From NCBI GenBank assembly GCA_037953745.1, contig JBAKBP010012311.1, positions 1 to 64,000 of the forward strand: a stretch of DNA of 64,000 nucleotides, written 5' to 3'. Shown here piece after piece: positions 33,059-43,340 of the stretch. The position numbers and the translations under genes are program-made. The stretch is from Lithodes maja (lineage: Eukaryota; Arthropoda; Malacostraca; Decapoda; Lithodidae). The notes under the pieces were generated by a model. The model did no database searches. It worked only from the letters and a program-made list of their open reading frames with translations, and was not told where the DNA came from. Each line of letters begins with the position of its first letter. Within the stretch, counting starts at the first letter, position 1.

Positions 33059-33395
33059 ATGTCTGCCACATGGGCCAAAGCCAGAGTGTAGTAAGTACAC
33101 ATTTTCGTCGTAAAACCCATGATAGATCCTACTGGATAAGTCAAGATGCGCCTCGGGCCTAGTTAAAGGTTTGGTGTTTCGAAATTAGTTAGTGTTGAGG
33201 CGTGTCCATGTCTTGGTTAGTGACATTTGGCCTTTAAACATGAGTTTTCCATCACGTGGTATGTGTTGTGGGGATATTATGCGCAGTTTCTACACGTATG
33301 GAATTGTCCTAATCGTGCTGTCCTACATCATTTTTACGTCGTTTCATAGGGATATATACACGTGCGAATTTTTTATGTTGGATATTAAGGTAGAG
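33059..33395 (+). other. Candidate 5' exon(s), weak
   Basis: ATG at 33059 is preceded by CAAAAC (a good arthropod start context) and runs ten codons into GTAAGT, a perfect 5' splice site, at 33091. Separately, an ATG at 33280 opens MRSFYTYGIVLIVLSYIIFT, a signal-anchor-like hydrophobic stretch, with a fair donor (AAG|GTAGAG) near 33388. The two cannot both be exons of one spliced message as they stand. I do not recognise either peptide. Confidence 0.2.
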
Positions 33396-34119
33396 ACAGT
33401 ACTGGGGAGTGAGGTTTTATAAGATATTACAGTATATAATGTAATAACTGGGTCACGTATTTGGCACGAGTTGTGAGCAATGAGGAACACATTGTTGGTG
33501 GTCAGCATCACTGGGGTTAACGCCCCTTACAATACTATTGTCAATTTTAGTGATGTAACTTATCACTGTCATAATTCTCTGCAAACAGAATTACAATGAA
33601 CTTAAGTTGCATAATACCGATATTGGATTTGTTTAGGCCTATATGCTTGAAGGCCACCCTATGTAGTTTTTTGTAGTGCCTGACCTTAACCTATAGGCCT
33701 AGCTATATTTTATTTTCATTGTCTGGGATGCAGGCTTGTTACATCCTGTCTGAAGTACTGTACACAATTCTACAATTTAGTTCTGTAGACCTACTGTATT
33801 TTATGTAAATCTGGGTAAATTTCTCTAAATTTAATTTATTTACATAGCATACTGGTACTGTACTGTATTGTTTTCAGGAAACGGTCATGCAGTACCCAGT
33901 GTCTTTTAAGTATCCGGTATAGCCTAAGTAAAGGACACTTTGCACGTTTGAGAGATGATTTGGGAAGGATGTAGGGTAATTATAGGGAAAAGGCTCGCAC
34001 CCTTATTTTTTATGTTTCTGCCTCAAGATTTTGAGAAATGAGTGTTTTCATGGTTTTAGTTATATTTCCAGCTTGGGATACAAGATGAAGGCAAGAATGT
34101 TAAGTTCGGGCGTACCGCC
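33396..34119. other. No gene recognised
   Basis: AT-rich sequence with scattered TACTGTAC words, as elsewhere in the window. No repeat match noticed. Confidence 0.35.
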
Positions 34120-34680
34120 ACCCTTGTTTACACTACGCGTAGTGGTGTCGGACCTTTGCCATCATGTTCCCGTCTATTTTGACTCCCTTTGGATACAATA
34201 ATATGTCATGGGGGGGGGGGCCCCCCCCCCCCATGACATATTGTCATCATCATATATATTGCCAGCAGGGGCAAATTACCAAAAAAATCGCCGTCAAAAT
34301 AGGCTAGACGCGAACTTAACCACGGCGATCAACAAATGTAAACATGACGGCGGCGGGGGAGGCGTCAGACCTTTGCAATCATGTTCCCGTCTATTTTGAA
34401 TGCCATTGGATACAATATTATGTTGAGAGGGGGATTTGTCCCTCTCACCCCCCCCCATGATATTTTGTCATCATCATAGCCTATATATTGCCAGCAGGGG
34501 GCAAATATCCGAAAATAATCGCCGTCAAAATAGACGCGAAGTTAACTGTGGCGATCGCCATATGTAAACATGACGACCGTACGCCTGGAATCTACATCCA
34601 TCCCAAGATGAGTTGAGGGGGGCTTTGCCCTCCTCACCTCCCCATGAATTATTGAAATCATCATCTATATTGATTTCATT
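34120..34680 (+). repeat. Repeat R6: tandem ~240-bp units with poly-G/poly-C
   Basis: Two diverged units each run ATCATGTTCCCGTCTATTTT ... ATATTGCCAGCAGGGG ... CGCCGTCAAAATAG ... ATGTAAACATGACG. Related units, mostly inverted, lie at 38060-38590. No coding capacity seen. The first unit contains a large GC palindrome (separate entry). Confidence 0.7.
34203..34240. repeat. TATGTCAT-G11-C12-ATGACATA palindrome
   Basis: Eleven G followed directly by twelve C, framed by TATGTCAT and ATGACATA. Almost perfectly self-complementary over 39 bases, so it can form a hairpin or cruciform. It may be a fold-back junction or an assembly artefact. Confidence 0.85.
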
Positions 34681-35006
34681 AATTGAGTTTAGAAGTGAAG
34701 TTTGTTAGTGAAAAAATATAATGTTACTAGTAGGGGGTAAATATCGATTATACAGTACTGTACACCATAATTAAGACGTTGGTAATTGTTTAATCGAAGG
34801 CCTTTTATTCTAGTTATTAAAAATGTATTCTATGGTGTATTATATGATATATAGAAGCAATAGAACTGTTAAAATGACCTGGGAAGTGTATATTAAACCA
34901 AATACAAAACTAAGAGCAGTGGGAGGGGGAGAGAATCCTAAAGAAAATGGATTTTTGAGCACAGACTAAACCAAAAATACACTACTGTATTTACATAGCT
35001 GGTCAT

Positions 35007-35029
35007 TAACCTAACCTAACCTAACCTGG
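35007..35029. repeat. Short AACCT (TTAGG-type) repeat
   Basis: Four units of AACCT in a row. TTAGG is the arthropod telomere motif. Four units inside a foldback element do not make a telomere. Confidence 0.6.
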
Positions 35030-35138
35030 GCATCCTGGGGGTGCCCAGGGCTGCCGCCCCCAGACCCCCGCTGGTCTTCGGTTGAAAAGTGATAAAAAAC
35101 ATATCTCTTACCTCATTATTCAAAGTTTTGTATTTGGT

Positions 35139-35626
35139 TTAACCCTCTCACCACGGATGGCCTCTTGAACGCCCATAAAAAAGCATGTAACAGATACCCG
35201 GATGGTCTCTTATACACCCATGACGTCACAGCCTGTGAGCTTGCTGTGCGCGGCGTCGGTCCGACGCATGTAAACAACAGCCGGCTGGACCGACGCTCCG
35301 CATCTCCGGCCACAAGAAGGAGAGCGTCGCTTGTTCTTGTGTGCCTGTATGTTGTTGTTAAGTATCGAAAAGTGGTGTAAAGTGGCTGTTTTGGCCATAA
35401 AGTTATCTCCAATGAAATCATCATCACAGCTCACCCAGTTGACTTAGAGAGCTCTACTTAATGCCATTCTACAGGTAAATAACACAGCTACGCTTGGGGA
35501 TGCGCGGGAATGCGGGAAGCAGTCTGATTAACGAATATACGGTAGCCTAGCCTAGACGTTTTTCGGCCAAAACACCCGGGTTTTGAGTTATATATGTATA
35601 ATACATAACCGGGGCTGGAGGGTTAA
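35139..35626. mobile_element. piggyBac-type MITE, copy 3
   Basis: TTAA at both ends (35139-35142 and 35623-35626), 488 bp, left terminus CCCTCTCACCACGG, right terminus GGCTGGAGGG. The uninterrupted target sequence with a single TTAA is present in the opposite arm at 34892-34895, which confirms the boundaries. Confidence 0.92.
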
Positions 35627-35879
35627 TATACACTTCCCCAGGTCATTTTAACAGTTCTATTGCTTCTATATATCATATAATACACCATAGAATATGTTTT
35701 TAATAACTAGAAAAAAGGCCTTCTACTAAACAATTACGAAAAAGGCCTTCGATTAAACAATTACGGTCGGCCAATTAAGGAAATATGCATACAACGGAGC
35801 TGTTAGAGAAGGCAACAGGTCGCTCCATACCCAAAATGTAAACACACATCCGTGGACTTACTCTAATACCGCGCACTAG

Positions 35880-36013
35880 TATTTGGTATAATATACACTT
35901 CCCAGGTAATTTTAACAGTTTCATTGCTTCTATATATCATATATCAATTTTGGTTTGTTTAGTTTGCAAGTTTTACATTTTAATTAATAATACACCATAG
36001 AATACGTTTTTAA
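35880..36013 (+). repeat. Third copy of the foldback arm, itself interrupted
   Basis: GGTATAATATACACTTCCCA onward matches the arm at 35623. It holds a ~45-base piece of repeat R3 at 35944-35988 and is then cut at about 36013 by a family A LINE, resuming at 36686 with AAAAGGCCTTCGATTAAACA. Confidence 0.72.
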
Positions 36014-36685
36014 TAACACACAGAGTGTGAGGTGAAGCTGAACGGTCAGGCTATGGAGATCGTCAACTCTTTTAAGTATCTGGGCAGTGTGTTGAGTAAA
36101 GATGGGACTATGGATGAAGAGGTGCGGGAGAGGGTACAACAGGGGAAGAGGGTTGTAGGAACGCTAAAAGCAGTAACAAGAAATAGGGTGGTCAGTATGG
36201 AAGTGAAGAAGTCCTTGCATGACAGTGTGGTAATCCCGACACTGACTTACGGAAGCGAAGCATGGACGTTGGTTGAGAGACTCAGACCAAGAGTGAGAGC
36301 AGTGGAAATGAATTACTTAAGGAGTGCGTGCGGAATTACATGGAGGGATAGACAGACTAATGAGGAAGTAAGAAGGAGGTGTGGTGTAGAGGTAGATGTG
36401 CTGGAAAGTGTGAAAAGGAACAACTTGAGATGGTTCGGCCATATGGAACGTATGGAAAGCGAGAGAATGACTAAGAGGGTGTACGAGAGCGAGGTGGAGG
36501 GACAGAGGGGGAGAGGTAGACCGAATATGAGGTGGAAGGATGGAGTGAGGAACTACATGAATGAAGGCGGTGCTGGTTGGGGGGAGGGGCGTCGACTGAC
36601 TGGGGACAGAGGTGCATGGGGGCGGTTCGTTCGTGGCCACCCCTTCGGGGATCACGGCGTCAGGCAATAGATAGATAGATAGAAA
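36014..36685 (+). pseudogene. Family A RTE-like LINE, C-terminal third, open frame
   Basis: One open frame of about 212 codons (36032-36670) covers the family A C-terminus: VKLNGQAMEIVNSFKYLGSV, VLSKDGTMDEEVRERVQQGK, LTYGSEAWTLVERLRPRVRA, NYLRSACGITWRDRQTNEEV, RWFGHMERMESERM and GRGRPNMRWKDGVRNYMNEG. It then has the 3' end and (ATAG)n tail at 36666-36685. It gives the undamaged reading of the region frameshifted in the copy at 17502. 5' truncated, no RT core. Inserted into a foldback-arm copy. Confidence 0.88.
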
Positions 36686-36849
36686 AAAAGGCCTTCGATT
36701 AAACAATTACGAAGACATTTGTAAACAGTGAAGATGCCCGAGGGAGCTTTGAGAGTGATTGGACTTTGCGTTTTTTCCATTAATATCGGGTTTTATGAAT
36801 GTGATAAAAATTATTCTCCCACAGTGGATTATACAAAAGTGCTCACATG

Positions 36850-37774
36850 CGCTTCTCCCGCCACAAAACGAACCAGCCTACCCAACCCATCTACAGTACT
36901 GTACTTCCTCCAAAACCTGCCCATCCAGCCATCAAACTTGCAGAAGGACCTTGGGGTATTCGTCCCAACAACCCTCAAATTTCACCACCATATCCGCCAG
37001 GCGGTAAACAAAGCGGGAGGAGTTGCCCAAAATCCGCTCCCCCCCCCCAAATTAATGTTATCCCTCCTAAAGGTCGACCTAAGACCCATCCTCGACTTTG
37101 CGTCCCCACTCTGGAACCAAGACTACCTGACCGACAGCAGACTCACAGAGTCTGTCCAGAGAAGATGGACGAAGCAGATCTTCGGCCTTAGCGACTACCC
37201 ATACGACGAGCGCCTACAAAGACTCAAACTCCACTCAGTCAGGGGCAGACTGATCAGGTACGACCAAATCTACTGCTACAAGATCTTCCATGGCCTCTCA
37301 CCCATCAAGCCCACTGACCTCTTCACCATGGCCCCTAGGACTGGCACCAGAGGCCACAGTTACAAAATCCAAGTACAGCACTGCTCCTCAGAAGCCAGAA
37401 GAAGATTTTTCTCCCACAGAGTCTCTCACCAAGCGGCTCGCTTGGTGTAGTGACTAGCGTCTCGGACTTCCACCCAGAAGGCCCGGGTTCGCGCCCACGC
37501 TCGGCGCATTAAAGATTTTTCACAAGCACTGAGTCGTTACCATCCCTCATGAGCAAAGGGATGGGATAGTAGTACAGGACCCCAATGGAAATACACCTAA
37601 TCGGCCTTATTGAGCTATCCTTAGCTACCTTAGCATGCGCTAGCTTTAAGAACTATTATTATTATTATTATTATTAACTCACTTTCAGAGGACACCGTTA
37701 CTGCACCAAATCTCAGACTCTTCAAGCAACGCCTCCAAGCAGAAATACAAGACTCCCTCCACGAATATCACTAA
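36850..37774 (+). pseudogene. CR1-like LINE RT C-terminus, split by a SINE
   Basis: The plus strand reads LQKDLGVFVPTTLKFHHHI, LRPILDFASPLWNQDY, ESVQRRWTKQIFGLSDYPYD, ERLQRLKLHSVRGRLIRYDQ and EARRRFFSHRVS, then the SINE at 37432-37677. After it come EDTVTAPNLRLFKQRL and the stop near 37774. These are the usual C-terminal blocks of CR1/Jockey-type RTs. The start is 5' truncated at about 36850-36880. CTCAC flanks the SINE on both sides (about 37425 and 37680), a probable target duplication. Confidence 0.75.
37432..37677 (+). repeat. tRNA-derived SINE, type 1, copy 2, (ATT)n tail
   Basis: This matches 20659-20903 with few changes. The A-box region TGGTGTAGTGACTAGCGTC and B-box GGGTTCGCGCCC are clearer here. 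The tail is (ATT)n at 37654-37675. Confidence 0.85.
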
Positions 37775-38059
37775 AACACTTAAAACACACATCTCAAACA
37801 CCTAAACTACCATCTCAAACAAACTAACACAACTAAAAAGCTAGTCTCCAATGAGGGCACAAAATAAACTAACTATCTCTGCCGGACACCCAGTAACTGC
37901 TACAAATCGTACATCTAGTTAGAGTGCCCGTATTCATGTCTTGGGCCCCCCACTGAACACAGCTGCTCAGTGGACAGTGCATGGCCCTACCTGGTAAGTA
38001 AACCTGGTAAGCAGTTTAAGGATTCCATAGACCTACATTGTCCCTAATAAAGCCTTTTC
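37775..38059. other. LINE 3' UTR and unique DNA
   Basis: Up to about 38000 this looks like the 3' UTR of the LINE above (CTGCTACAAATCG, CTGGGCCCCCCACTG-type words). No gene. Confidence 0.35.
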
Positions 38060-38590
38060 TGAATAATTATCGAATGGAGTATCCGAGCGACGCGTATCGC
38101 AAGCTTTGTTTACTTTACTTGTACACTCACGGTTATGTTCCCGTCTTTTTTACTTTTTTTGTCTGTTATTTGCCCCCTGCTAGCAATCTATATGATGATG
38201 ACAATAAGTCATGGGTGGGTGAGGGGGAGCAAAGCCCTCCCTCAATCTATTATAGTATCCCACGGCCGTCAAAATAGACAGGAACGTTCAACGTGATCAC
38301 GAGCGTACGAGTACAGTAATGTAAACACAGCCGGCGATATGCCCGAATACTACAGCCTTACTGATGATTTTTATTTTTATTTTTTTTATAGGTTATGATT
38401 ATTTACTTATTTTTTTCCTAGAAGAATATACGGAAAGGGCGTGCGGTCGTCATGTTAACATAGGATAATCGCTCGTGGTTAAGTTCCCGTCTATTTTGAT
38501 TGCTATTTTTTCTGTTATTTGCCCCCTGCTGGCAATATATATGATGATGACAATAAGTCATAGGGGGATGAGGTGGGGCAAAGCCTCCCC
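38060..38590 (-). repeat. Repeat R6, further diverged units
   Basis: GGTTATGTTCCCGTCTTTTT, TATTTGCCCCCTGCTAGCAA, ATGATGATGACAATAAGTCA, then a second unit with GTTCCCGTCTATTTTGATTG and CCTGCTGGCAATATATATGA. Same words as 34120-34680, in mixed orientation. Confidence 0.65.
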
Positions 38591-38702
38591 TCACGTCCTA
38601 ATGGCGGCGTTCCAGGCTGCCCTGTTCTGAGCTGCCTCACTTGTCAGGTTTTTTAATTCAAGATCAGACTGTAAGGTCTGATTCCACGTCTTTCTTGGTT
38701 TG

Positions 38703-40268
38703 CCCCTTTGTATTTACCTATTTGTATTTACCTATTTGTAGTTTACAGGAATTGAGCAGCGCTCGTGTTGTCCTGTCTTAGTTACTTTATAATCAATCCA
38801 TTTTACTTAGACAAGTATCGTAATGGATATTCCCAGTTCCCAGTATTTTGGACTAACATATCATAACTTATGTTGCCCTATTTCCATATTTACTTTTATC
38901 CAACCTAGATTTGAACATGTTAATGTTCCTCGCTCTCACCACCTCCTCCTCCAAGTTGTTCCAAGTCTCTATACTCCTATATGGGAAGCTGAATTTCTTT
39001 GTGTCCTTACGACATCTGCCCTTCCTCAGCTTAAACTCGTGCCCTCTTGTCCTTCCATTATCCCTCACGAATAGATCTTCCCTATCTACTCGTTCCAAAC
39101 TTTTTACTCCCTTGAACATCGTTATTAAGTCGCCTCGTTCCCTTCTCTCTTTCAAGGTAGGCAGTTGTAGTGTCTTAAGTCTTTCCTCATATGTCAACTC
39201 CTTCAATCTTGGGATCATCTTCGTTGCTATCCTTTGGACTTTCTCTAATTTGTTTATATGTTTTTTCAAATGTGGTGACCATATCACTGCTGCATATTCT
39301 AATCTTGGTCTTATCATAGTCATTATCAATTTTCTTAACATTTCTTCATCCAAATAGTTAAATGCCACTCTCATATTGGTTATTATTCCATATGCTCCTC
39401 CAATGATCATGTTAATATGCTTCTCCGGGGATAGATCATCTTGTATTATCACTCCAAGGTCCTTCTCATGCCGTGTTTTGCCGATTATTTCAGTTCCTAA
39501 TTTGTACACCCAGCTTGGCCTTATCTCACTTGTTCCCACTTCCAAAACATGACACTTTTCTGCATTGAAACTCATTTTCCAGGTTTGGCTCCATCTGTGC
39601 AACTCATCTAGGTCCTTTTGAAGATCCTGACAACTTTCTATACAGGTGACATTCTTCATGATCTTAGCGTCATCCGCAAACATATTCATATGACTATTCA
39701 AGTTTTCTGGCATGTCGTTTACATAAAGTAGGAACATTATCGGACCCAACACTGATCCCTGTGGTACTCCGCTCGTCACACTCCTCCACTGTGAATATTC
39801 GTCTCGTATCGTGGTCCTCATTTCTCTTCCTATTAAAAAGTTTTCCATCCATTTTAACATCCTACCATGTACACCTCCAACAACCTGCAATTTCCACAAT
39901 AACCTTTTGTGAGGCACCCTGTCAAAGGCCTTTTTCAGGTCCAGGTAAACACAGTCAACCCATCCCTCTCTCTCCTGTGTAACATCTACAACTCTGCTAT
40001 AAAAGCTTAATAAATTAGATACACAAGATCTCCCTTCCCTGAATCCAAATTGTTTCTCGCTAAGCACCCCCTGTCCCTCAATGAAGTGTGTCCACTTTTT
40101 CCTTATAATTTTCTCACAAATTTTACAAACAATGCTGGTGAGGGACACCGGTCTGTAGTTAAGCGGATTTTCTCTGTCTCCTCCTTTGTAAATTGGTACT
40201 ATGTTAGCTCTCTTCCATTCCACTGGCAGGTCTCCCTCATTCAGTGAAGATTTGATGATTTCATAGAT
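38703..40268 (-). mobile_element. CR1/Jockey-like LINE (family G), 5' truncated
   Basis: Inserted in the family B copy. TTTG flanks both ends, a possible short duplication. The 3' end has two units of an AAATAGGTAAATAC-type repeat (38703-38745) in place of poly-A, as in CR1-type tails. Coding is described at 38868-40223. Confidence 0.78.
38868..40223 (-). CDS. Reverse transcriptase domain of family G, intact frame
   Basis: This is a 451-codon open frame with RT motifs in order: PIYKGGDRENPLNYRPVSLT, FGFREGRSCVSNLL, LDLKKAFDRVPHKRLLWKL, GVPQGSVLGPIMFLLYVNDM, the catalytic box MFADDAKIM (FADD intact), WKMSFNAEKCHVL, KDLGVIIQDDL, MIRPRLEYAAVIWSP, VQRIATKMIPRLK, YEERLKTLQLPTLKERRERG, and FPYRSIETWN before the stop. 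It synthesises cDNA at a nicked target in the intact element. Endonuclease, ORF1 and the first RT motif are missing, so it is a fragment of a once active, young-looking copy. The start Met is simply the first in frame. Confidence 0.85.
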   Translation of the reverse strand: MEWKRANIVPIYKGGDRENPLNYRPVSLTSIVCKICEKIIRKKWTHFIEGQGVLSEKQFGFREGRSCVSNLLSFYSRVVDVTQEREGWVDCVYLDLKKAFDRVPHKRLLWKLQVVGGVHGRMLKWMENFLIGREMRTTIRDEYSQWRSVTSGVPQGSVLGPIMFLLYVNDMPENLNSHMNMFADDAKIMKNVTCIESCQDLQKDLDELHRWSQTWKMSFNAEKCHVLEVGTSEIRPSWVYKLGTEIIGKTRHEKDLGVIIQDDLSPEKHINMIIGGAYGIITNMRVAFNYLDEEMLRKLIMTMIRPRLEYAAVIWSPHLKKHINKLEKVQRIATKMIPRLKELTYEERLKTLQLPTLKERRERGDLITMFKGVKSLERVDREDLFVRDNGRTRGHEFKLRKGRCRKDTKKFSFPYRSIETWNNLEEEVVRARNINMFKSRLDKSKYGNRAT

Positions 40269-40900
40269 TGGTTTGTGCAGCTCCCTCCACGTTCATGGAA
40301 TTGCATTTTTTCACCGAACTTGGCTCATCCATCTTCTCCACTTGTCCAAACCATCCTAGCCTGCTAGTATACATCTCATCACTGATACTCTTGATATCTA
40401 ACCGTCTCCTCAGCTCTTCATTATATATCCTATCTTGCAGTTTGGCACCACACATCCATCTCACCATTCTCATCTTGTTAAGTTTCATTCTTTTGATATC
40501 TTCTGCTTGGAGAGGCCACATTTCTGAAGCATATGTCATTGCGCTTCTAACACATGAAGCGTCCACCTTTCCTTTCAAGGGGAGAGGGAGTCTTCTCATG
40601 GTATGTAGTGGCAACAGTTCTCTGAACTTCCCCCAGCCACATCTTATTCTGGCTATAGTGACGGCCTCTGCCCCACCATTGGCAGGGGTGGTATCTCCGA
40701 AGTAGCAAAACTTTGTCCACCGTCTCCAGTGCCTCATTGTCAAAATTAACACTCAAGCTGGTCATTGAACACAAACTAACCTTTTCATACTATGCTTACA
40801 AAATACTCAACCTATGGGCTTCTTCCTTGGTAGAGGTCCATTTATTCTAGTGCAGCGTTTCTTCCTGTGGTGTACCTAGCAGCAGCAGACACTACACTGT

Positions 40901-41607
40901 ATTGAGTTCGTGCCCACCCATTTTCTGCATATTGCGCATGGGTATACACCACTTTATTCTACCTTTTCAAGCCCTAATATAGTGTGTAAAATCTTGGTTA
41001 TATGTATATATCCTCTTAAACCTTTACTTGCCATACCCTCTCTCCATCTTCTGAAATAAAGACACCATTATCTCTTATTTAGCTTTTTTCATCTTTTGTG
41101 GTGAGTTGAATGTCAGTATTTTCGGCCTTCTGGGGGACTATAATGCCCAAGATGGCATGGTAGGAGTGAGAAGTATAAAAGAGTGTCATAAGCATAATTC
41201 TCTGAGCCACACTAAAGCTGTGTGGGTGAGTCTCCTACCTACCAGATATCACTCAAGGCAAGAAGGAAGGTGGGAAAAACTATGTGCCCCTATTATTGGG
41301 ACCCGGGTCTATGGGAGTTATGAAGATTGTATTCGCTGGGTTGTTTATTCATGTAATATTCTATAGCATATCCTGGCCCAGTTTGTAATATTCTATAGCA
41401 TATCCTGCCCTATTTTTGGCTCAAGGTTTTTCTTTAGATAGAGGGTGTGGTACCATTCCGGAATTTCTGGGTAGCATATTTTCCAGAATCTCTGATTTGT
41501 AGATAATACAGTACCTTCCCTCATCCTCAGCCGTTATAGTTACATAATATTACTATTTATTTTGTTAATTACAATATACTGTAGCTCCCTAGTACTGATT
41601 TACATAT

Positions 41608-41609
<2 letters not shown>
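40901..41609. other. No gene recognised
   Basis: CATATCCTGCCC/TATTCTATAGCA duplicated at 41355-41410. A plus-strand open frame at 41106-41366 has no recognisable motif. Confidence 0.35.

Positions 41610-41646
<37 letters not shown>
41610..41646. repeat. (AAT)n microsatellite
   Basis: Twelve or so AAT units, followed by AT-rich DNA. Confidence 0.95.
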
Positions 41647-41875
41647 TATTAATTAATATAATTATTTTCTTAGACTACTGTACTATTACCAAACTGCTTA
41701 CTGTATGTTACGGTACCGTTATTGTGTTTTTCGTATTACTGTACTTTATAATACAGTATGTATTGTACTTTAGACGTAAATTTGTTTTGTATGTTTCAGC
41801 TTTGGAAATTCTTTATTAATTTACTTCAGCATTTTCTATTTTTATACCTACCTAAATGTTTGTGTTTGTTTCAGC

Positions 41876-41964
41876 ATGAGAAAACTGTGGCAAAAGTGGC
41901 AGGATGTGGGCTGCAAGACTAACCTGGTGGCCCTAGCCTAGGATGACCCATGACTTACGGTTAT
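41876..41964 (+). other. Candidate non-coding exon, weak
   Basis: Acceptor-like TTGTTTCAG ends near 41875 and donor-like TTAT|GTAAGTG lies near 41965. All three frames contain a stop, so if real it is untranslated. Long T run follows at 42031-42067. Confidence 0.2.
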
Positions 41965-42025
41965 GTAAGTGTACACCCTCACTCTTGCTACTGTACTTTC
42001 TCTAGGTTTGAAGGCAGCATCACAT

Positions 42026-42030
<5 letters not shown>

Positions 42031-42067
<37 letters not shown>
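42031..42067. repeat. Poly-T run
   Basis: About 37 T. It could be the poly-A tail of a minus-strand retrosequence, but no body is recognisable to the right. Confidence 0.9.
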
Positions 42068-42068
<1 letters not shown>

Positions 42069-42253
42069 GTCCCCCCCCAAGCCATTGTCCAATTTTAGAT
42101 TGTGATTACAGTAGTAAATAAAAATATGTCGCATAAATTTACCTGGTGCTTTTTCTAGTCAATATCCAACTTTAGTTTCTGGTTCTTGGATAAAAAAATC
42201 CACATTCAGACACTCAAGTTGATAAATTCACTCTGGTACTGTATTACACTATA

Positions 42254-42460
42254 GGTAGCGCCAACGAACTTGACAATTTTCTTGACCCCTTAGCTTCTCA
42301 TAACTCAAAAGGGCCTAGAGCAAACTGGTTGTAAATATCTACAACTATTTCCTGGTTTGCTCTTCCCTAATTATAGAAATGTCAGCTCGATTGCTTTCGT
42401 TCATTTTGAGTTATGAGAAGTTAAGGGGTCAAGAAAATCGTCAAGTTCGTTGGCGCTACC
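42254..42460. mobile_element. Foldback MITE with ~58-bp inverted arms
   Basis: The left arm starts GGTAGCGCCAACGAACTTGA and continues to CTTCTCATAACTCAAAA. The right arm is its inverse with about two mismatches. Interior about 95 bp. TA on both sides (42252-42253, 42461-42462) suits a Tc1/mariner-type duplication. Confidence 0.85.
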
Positions 42461-43340
42461 TATTGTACCTGGAATTAATACGATCATACATTAATCAGGC
42501 ATTTGACGGTTATAACTTATAACTATACAAATGTGGTGAAAAGTGATAGCTAGAATTGTTAATAGGCTAGAAAAATGCTGAAAAAAATGCGCGAATGGTG
42601 CTGCATTAAGATTAGAATGAGGTGTTAACGCTCTGCACTATGGTACAGTAACTAGAAGGTCTGGTACTGGTAAGTTATGTTTTAAGGGGGTAGTGCTTGG
42701 TTTTTGGTTTATATATTTATTTATTAATTCATTTTTTAAGTGTCAAAACTCAAAACTAATATACTGTAGGCCTACTAAACATGAGGGATAAGGGGGTCCA
42801 TAAAAAGTGAGTACTGTACTACCCTAGTAGTACTACCCTAGTACTGTACTACCCTAGGATGTTGGATGACTGATAGGTCCCCTGTAGTTGTCTGTCATGT
42901 TTATGCAGCACTGTTGTTGTTCCCCAGGCTGTCTGACCGAACAGTCCCAAGGTATCGAGCAAGGCCAAGGCCATAACCGAGCGCCCCCACAGAACCCTCC
43001 CTGCTTACCACTAAGAAAGCCCAGGTGACCGAACCCGCTCCCAGGCGAGGAGCTTAGGAGGGTATGGAAACGCCCGGGACACCAAAGCCCCACCCAAGGC
43101 CCTGTGCCCCTCAGCAATTATGAAGGGATCGTTGAGGGGCAGCACTGTAGAATTGGTTGAAAAACTGGTGATCTAGCTAGCATTTTTTTGGATATGATAT
43201 TTTATAGCTTTATTGTATAATTTTACTTTTACAAGTTAATTTTACAATTGATGCTATGATAAGCATTTCCTGGTTATGATGCGTTAAGACTTTAAAGTTT
43301 ATTTTACAATTGATGCTATATATACTTTCCTGGTTATGAT
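42461..43340. repeat. Unique DNA with a GTTGTTGTTCCCCAGG repeat
   Basis: 42905-43137 begins with the GTTGTTGTTCCCCAGGCTGT block shared with 16889. The remainder shows a short direct duplication (TTTTACAATTGATGCTAT at about 43240 and 43300). No gene. Confidence 0.4.

Larger units (their letters stand above)
34787..35777. mobile_element. Long inverted-repeat (foldback) element
   Basis: Arm 34787-34911 is the inverse of 35123-35138 plus 35627-35777 (shared words AACAGTTCTATTGCTTCTAT, CACCATAGAATA, TTTTTAATAACTAG, AAGGCCTTCGATTAAACAAT). The right arm is split by piggyBac MITE copy 3. The loop of about 210 bases includes the TTAGG-type run at 35007-35029. A third arm-like copy is at 35888-36013, continuing at 36686. 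Superfamily unknown. Confidence 0.75.
38594..40900 (-). pseudogene. Family B RTE-like LINE, hosting a CR1-like LINE
   Basis: The 3' part 38594-38703 and the coding part 40268-40760 belong to one family B copy, split by the CR1-like insert. The coding blocks are FCYFGDTTPANGGAE, ARIRCGWGKFRELLPL, GKVDASCVRSAM, MVRWMCGAKLQDR and YNEELRRRLDIK. The frame is open for about 160 codons. Upstream, 40830-40890 reads VHHRKKRC-RINGPLP, resembling a Cys-rich segment found in related proteins. RT core missing. Confidence 0.72.

Noticed and set aside
41106..41366. 86-codon plus-strand frame
   Set aside because: No recognisable domain, no splice or start support; left unannotated.
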